Assembly: GCA_023265355.1 (NCBI GenBank)
Contig: JAHFTZ010000031.1
Coordinates: 3,396-11,329 of the forward strand
Direction: 5' to 3'
Length of the DNA: 7,934 bases
From: Terriglobus sp.
GTDB taxonomy: Bacteria; Acidobacteriota; Terriglobia; Terriglobales; Acidobacteriaceae
Shown here: piece after piece, positions 4,834 to 7,934 of the stretch
How positions within the stretch are numbered: position 1 is the first letter of the stretch
How the letters are laid out: each line of letters begins with the position of its first letter
Notes under the pieces: model-generated
What the model saw: the letters and a program-made list of their open reading frames with translations, nothing else
The model's database searches: none
Told to the model about the DNA's origin: nothing
Position numbers and translations under genes: made by a program

Positions 4834-7350
4834 ATGAACTACTTGATAAGCAAACGGGATCAATTCGAAGGAACGATCACCAGGCGCGACGGTTGGCTCA
4901 AGCCTCTTTGTCTCATTGCCACACTCGCGCTCGTCGGATGCGGTAGCGGTATTGCTCCCAAATCCGCTTCTACCGCGACTTCAGCAACTGGCCCGACGTC
5001 TCCCACAGCGCCGCTTGCCATCACCCTCGCTATCCGCTCTTCGACGCTGCCGACGGCTACGATCAACGAGCCCTACAGTGCTGCGATTGCCGTCACGGGC
5101 GGAACGGCTCCTTATATCTGCTCGGTACAGACCGGCACGCTGCCCAAAGGTCTGCAGCTCAACGGTTGCGCGATCAAGGGAACTCCTGAAGCTGCGACGA
5201 AGTTTGCCGGAACGATTGCCGTCTCCGATGCGAGCGCACCCGTACAGCAGGCAACGGCTCAGGTTACGCTGCCGTTGCAGTCGGTCCTGAGCATGGACAG
5301 CACATCGCTTCCTACACCCACGGTGAACAAGGCCTATACCGCGCAGGTCAAGATCCTCGGCGCCATCGGTAGCGTTGTCTGCCAGATCGCGGCTGGTGCG
5401 ATTCCCGCGGGCCTCAGCTTCGACCCCAACACCTGCTCCTTCTCCGGAACGCCTACGGTGGCGGGTAGCGCAAGCTTCACCCTCGCGGCAACGGACGACA
5501 ACGCGGACAGCCTTCAGGCACCGGTCGTTCTCAAGGTGAGAGCGACGCCCCTGAAGGTTCTGACGGCGAGCCTTCCTAACCCGGTCAAGGACGCGGCCTA
5601 CTCGCAGGCCATCCAGATCTCGGGTGGGGTTGCTCCTTATCACTTCTCGCTTGCCTCGGGAAACCTGGCCAAGGGCCTGAATCTCTCGCAGGATGGCGTG
5701 ATCGCAGGCACGCCGACGGATGCGGGTGCGACGTCCTTCACACTCCAGGTCACCGACTCGGAAGATGCAGTCCAGACCATTCAGCCTTCGTTCCTCTCTC
5801 TTGTCACCTACCCACTGACGCCCGCCAGCGGACAGCTTGCCGGATCGTATGCGTTCATGATGCAGAGCATCGACAAGTCGGCTGCGGACAACGCCTTATA
5901 TCGCAGCGCGACGATTGGAAGCTTTACCGCCGACGGCAACGGCCTCATCACGGATGGAGAGCTGGATGCCAATCACCACACCACAACAAACACCAGCGGA
6001 TCGATCCTCGCATCTTCCTTCCTGGGAACCTACATGATCGGTGCAAGGCGCCAGGGTTTGATCACCATCTCCACCTTCAACACGGACGGCACCATTGCCG
6101 CAACGAACACCTACACGATCGAAGGCTCCGCTTCCACCGGAACTTCGACCGCTTCGCTTCCTGCGGACGGAGAAGCTGGTTCGATGATTCTGCAGGATCG
6201 CACAACCCTTGCGCAGGGAATGACGGGCAGCTTCGCTCTCGGATTGCAGGGTGAGACCCCATGCCAGGTAAACTGCGCGGCAGGCACGCTCTCCGGCACG
6301 GTGGCGCAGGTCGGCCAGTTCGTCGGCGAACCGAACGGCTCGATCAGCTCCGGCGTGGGCGACGCGATGATCGCTTCCACGAACATTCCCCAGGCAAACC
6401 TCACAGGCAAGTACGGAAAGGCCGATTTGAATGATCGCGTCGAGCTGACGCTGGCTCTCGCGGGCGCACCGGCTGACACCTACCCCACCAAATATGCCGC
6501 CTACATGCTCAATGCGCAGCAGGCATTCATCCTCTCCGAAGCCGATCACAGCTCTCATATCCTGCTTGCAGGTTCGGCCCAGCGCCAGAGCGAGGGTGGA
6601 TTCAGCGACGCAGCTCTCTCCGGTGCGCTCCTCGGTTATGTCACCTCGGCGGCCTATGCTTCGGCACTGAAGGTCAGCCCACAGGTGGTCGCCGGTTCTT
6701 CGGTTTCGACGATCCTGCGCGTTGCCGCCGGTGGCGACGGTCGCTGCGCTGTTACCAATACCGATAACGGCGGGCTGGAGACGCTGCTGAAGAAAGCCAG
6801 CTCAGCCGGTACGGATGCCAGCGTGATCAACTCGATCCGCGCCGCAGCACAGTCCACCGGCCAGGCAAGCTGCCAGGTTTCGGCCAACGGTCGCGGCGTT
6901 CTGGATCTCCCGCTTACCTCCACCGCCTCCAAGACACGGACGATGTACCTCACCGCTGCCAACCGTGGGTACTTCCTGGACACGTCTTACGCCGCGCTCG
7001 GCAAGTTCGAACCGCAGATGACCGAGACGACGAGCATCGCGGCGTTCGAGGGATCCTACCTGGTGGGCGCCCTCAGTGTGACGGCCAATACTGCGGCGGC
7101 CAACCTGGGAATGATCATGGCAGATGGAACCGGCGTTGCAACGGTCATCTCCACCATCCCCACAGGCGCTTCGACCGCTGCGTCAGCCACTCCCCGGAGC
7201 CTGAACTACACCGTAACGGACGCTACAACGGGCCGCTTTGCCTTCCTTCCCGGATCGATGACCTTCTACCAGGCATCGCCAAACCGGTTCATCGCGCTCA
7301 ACACGGATCCGACGATGGACTCTCCCCCACTCATGGCCATCAACCGCTAA
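4834..7350 (+). CDS. Secreted lipoprotein with three putative-Ig repeats and a beta-rich repeat C-terminus
   Basis: This 838-residue exported protein probably sits on the cell surface or in the periplasm. A hydrophobic segment (about 22-35) ends in a lipobox LVGC with Cys36 as the lipidation site and Gly37 at +2, compatible with outer-membrane sorting. The region before it is long (about 21 residues). A Thr/Ser/Pro/Ala linker (41-62) leads into three Ig-like (He_PIG-type) repeats at about 67-147, 150-236 and 238-324, each with the pattern SLPxxxxNxxYxxxI...GG..PY...GxLPxGLxL...GTPxxAG. The first two carry Cys96/Cys112 and Cys183/Cys201; the third has none. Residues about 336-838 look like four degenerate repeats of the GSYAF...GSFTADGNG...YxxxxxxxFIxL type known to me from Acidobacteria, ending FYQASPNRFIALNTDP. 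No catalytic motif is visible. Adhesion or surface-structure binding is the likeliest role, inferred from the Ig repeats. It is a single gene followed by a strong terminator. Confidence 0.9.
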   Translation: MNYLISKRDQFEGTITRRDGWLKPLCLIATLALVGCGSGIAPKSASTATSATGPTSPTAPLAITLAIRSSTLPTATINEPYSAAIAVTGGTAPYICSVQTGTLPKGLQLNGCAIKGTPEAATKFAGTIAVSDASAPVQQATAQVTLPLQSVLSMDSTSLPTPTVNKAYTAQVKILGAIGSVVCQIAAGAIPAGLSFDPNTCSFSGTPTVAGSASFTLAATDDNADSLQAPVVLKVRATPLKVLTASLPNPVKDAAYSQAIQISGGVAPYHFSLASGNLAKGLNLSQDGVIAGTPTDAGATSFTLQVTDSEDAVQTIQPSFLSLVTYPLTPASGQLAGSYAFMMQSIDKSAADNALYRSATIGSFTADGNGLITDGELDANHHTTTNTSGSILASSFLGTYMIGARRQGLITISTFNTDGTIAATNTYTIEGSASTGTSTASLPADGEAGSMILQDRTTLAQGMTGSFALGLQGETPCQVNCAAGTLSGTVAQVGQFVGEPNGSISSGVGDAMIASTNIPQANLTGKYGKADLNDRVELTLALAGAPADTYPTKYAAYMLNAQQAFILSEADHSSHILLAGSAQRQSEGGFSDAALSGALLGYVTSAAYASALKVSPQVVAGSSVSTILRVAAGGDGRCAVTNTDNGGLETLLKKASSAGTDASVINSIRAAAQSTGQASCQVSANGRGVLDLPLTSTASKTRTMYLTAANRGYFLDTSYAALGKFEPQMTETTSIAAFEGSYLVGALSVTANTAAANLGMIMADGTGVATVISTIPTGASTAASATPRSLNYTVTDATTGRFAFLPGSMTFYQASPNRFIALNTDPTMDSPPLMAINR

Positions 7351-7400
7351 CGCGCTGGTGGCCCAACACTCTCTCCCTGGTCGTTCTGGTCAAATGCAAC

Positions 7401-7437
7401 AAAACCTGCTCCTCGGTTGAGGAGCAGGTTTTCTTTT
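7401..7437 (+). terminator. Rho-independent terminator of the lipoprotein gene
   Basis: A perfect 14-bp stem, AAAACCTGCTCCTC (7401-7414) with GAGGAGCAGGTTTT (7419-7432), closes a GGTT loop and runs into TTTTCTTTT (7429-7437). It lies 50 bp after the stop codon. The A-run on the left arm means it could also stop leftward transcription from the cold-shock gene. Confidence 0.9.
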
Positions 7438-7460
7438 GGGCCAAAGTCTTTGAGCAAAGT

Positions 7461-7491
7461 AAAGAGGCGGCTCCATGGGAGCCGCCTCTTT
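7461..7491 (-). terminator. Terminator of the cold-shock gene (possibly bidirectional)
   Basis: A perfect 14-bp stem, AAAGAGGCGGCTCC (7461-7474) with GGAGCCGCCTCTTT (7478-7491), has a 3-nt loop. It begins 14 bp beyond the stop codon of the minus-strand cold-shock gene. On that strand the stem ends in TTT followed by ACTTTG, a modest U-run. It lies 23 bp from the end of the neighbouring terminator, so the convergent genes are separated by two back-to-back hairpins. Confidence 0.85.
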
Positions 7492-7505
7492 ATCAGCTAA
7501 AAAGC

Positions 7506-7712
7506 TTATGCAACCTGAACGTTCTCTGCCTGCCAGCCCTTGGGGCCCTTGACGACGTTGAATTGAACGTTCTGACCCTCTTGGAGCGAACGGAAGCCGT
7601 TGCTCTGGATCGCGGTGTGATGTACGAATACATCCTCGCCGTTAGCGCGGCTGAGGAAGCCGAATCCCTTTGCGTCGTTGAACCATTTCACTGTTCCATT
7701 TTCCGTTGTCAT
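7506..7712 (-). CDS. CspA-family cold-shock protein
   Basis: This 68-residue single-stranded nucleic-acid-binding protein is one cold-shock (OB-fold) domain with nothing added, the usual length. It starts [16 protein letters not shown]1 is KGFGFL at 15-20 and RNP2 is VFVHHTAI at 28-35, so the nucleic-acid-stacking aromatics (Trp10, Phe11, Phe17, Phe19, Phe29, His31) are present. The family melts RNA structure in the cytoplasm, at low temperature or constitutively. The ATG at 7712 was chosen because AAGGA lies 8 nt upstream and homologues start there. The frame is open to 7790, but that extension ([13 protein letters not shown]...) is not family-like and falls in the probable leader. Paralogues are common, so no gene letter is given. 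It is one gene with its own promoter and terminator. Confidence 0.97.
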   Translation of the reverse strand: MTTENGTVKWFNDAKGFGFLSRANGEDVFVHHTAIQSNGFRSLQEGQNVQFNVVKGPKGWQAENVQVA

Positions 7713-7720
7713 TGTTTGTT

Positions 7721-7725
7721 TCCTT
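7721..7725 (-). promoter_or_regulatory. Ribosome binding site AAGGA of the cold-shock gene
   Basis: Read on the minus strand, AAGGA is followed by 8 nt (AACAAACA) and the ATG at 7712. This decides the start in favour of the 68-residue form over the 94-residue open frame. Confidence 0.8.
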
Positions 7726-7822
7726 ATAAATCGATGTACCGCCGAACGCAACTTGGAATAATCTGCGAGTACGGCAAGCCAAACAAGCAAGAAGACCAGA
7801 TCAAATTCTACGATCGCTTCCT

Positions 7823-7851
7823 ATATTACACGTTCCTGCTCCCAACCTGAA
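7823..7851 (-). promoter_or_regulatory. Candidate sigma-70 promoter of the cold-shock gene
   Basis: On the minus strand, TTCAGG (7846-7851) and TAATAT (7823-7828) are separated by exactly 17 bp. The -10 box matches TATAAT at four of six positions and the -35 box is weak. Initiation near 7816 would give a leader of roughly 100 nt, in line with the long structured leaders known for cspA-type genes. Confidence 0.5.
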
Positions 7852-7934
7852 CCGCTTCCCTGCTTTTTATTCCATCCGACTGCAAAATGCGTTCCGATTT
7901 CTGTCATTCCACGACGCGCGGGCCGCGCGCCCAG

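Noticed and set aside
4656..4946. 96-codon plus-strand frame overlapping the start of the lipoprotein gene
   Set aside because: It overlaps the lipoprotein signal peptide in another frame. The lipoprotein has GGAGG and a lipobox; this frame has neither.
4981..6558. Two 220-codon minus-strand frames (4981-5643 and 5896-6558)
   Set aside because: They are mirror frames of the GC-rich lipoprotein gene, with Arg-rich unpatterned translations.
7506..7790. 94-residue version of the cold-shock protein
   Set aside because: The extra 26 residues do not belong to the family, and AAGGA sits before the ATG at 7712 instead.

Overview
This looks like a piece of an Acidobacteriota chromosome (class Terriglobia, the Granulicella/Edaphobacter/Terriglobus group). 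That assignment is an inference from protein style and was not computed. The evidence is: a lipoprotein combining putative-Ig repeats with 'GSYAF...DGNG' beta-rich repeats; a membrane-anchored protein of a family I associate with this phylum; coding DNA that is about 60% GC where sampled; and a copy of the 'GTCATCC...GAAGCG...GGATCT' dispersed repeat. I see no mobile element, CRISPR array, tRNA, rRNA or defence system.

Layout: (1) 1-999, plus strand: the C-terminal part of a single-pass membrane protein of unknown function whose start lies before the window. (2) 1000-1082: a short convergent gap holding a dispersed repeat. (3) 1083-4172, minus strand: a 1029-residue membrane c-di-GMP enzyme with a periplasmic sensor, two PAS domains, GGDEF and EAL, all key residues present. 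(4) 4173-4833: a 661-bp divergent intergenic region with an AT-rich core (65 G+C in 180 bp at 4441-4620) and several perfect or near-perfect dyads. (5) 4834-7350, plus strand: an 838-residue secreted lipoprotein with three Ig-like repeats followed by what I read as four degenerate C-terminal repeats. (6) 7351-7505: two perfect 14-bp-stem hairpins between convergent genes, acting as terminators. (7) 7506-7712, minus strand: a CspA-type cold-shock protein, with a plausible promoter giving a leader of about 100 nt.

The genes do not form one operon; each appears to be its own transcription unit. The only regulatory link visible is between the c-di-GMP enzyme and the lipoprotein. They diverge from a shared region, and each has a dyad with the same GCCTGGC core upstream of it. 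A c-di-GMP enzyme beside a large Ig-repeat surface lipoprotein fits a surface-attachment theme, but that is an inference from position. The most interesting items are the repeat structure of the lipoprotein C-terminus, the paired loss of cysteines among its Ig repeats, and the dyads of the divergent region.
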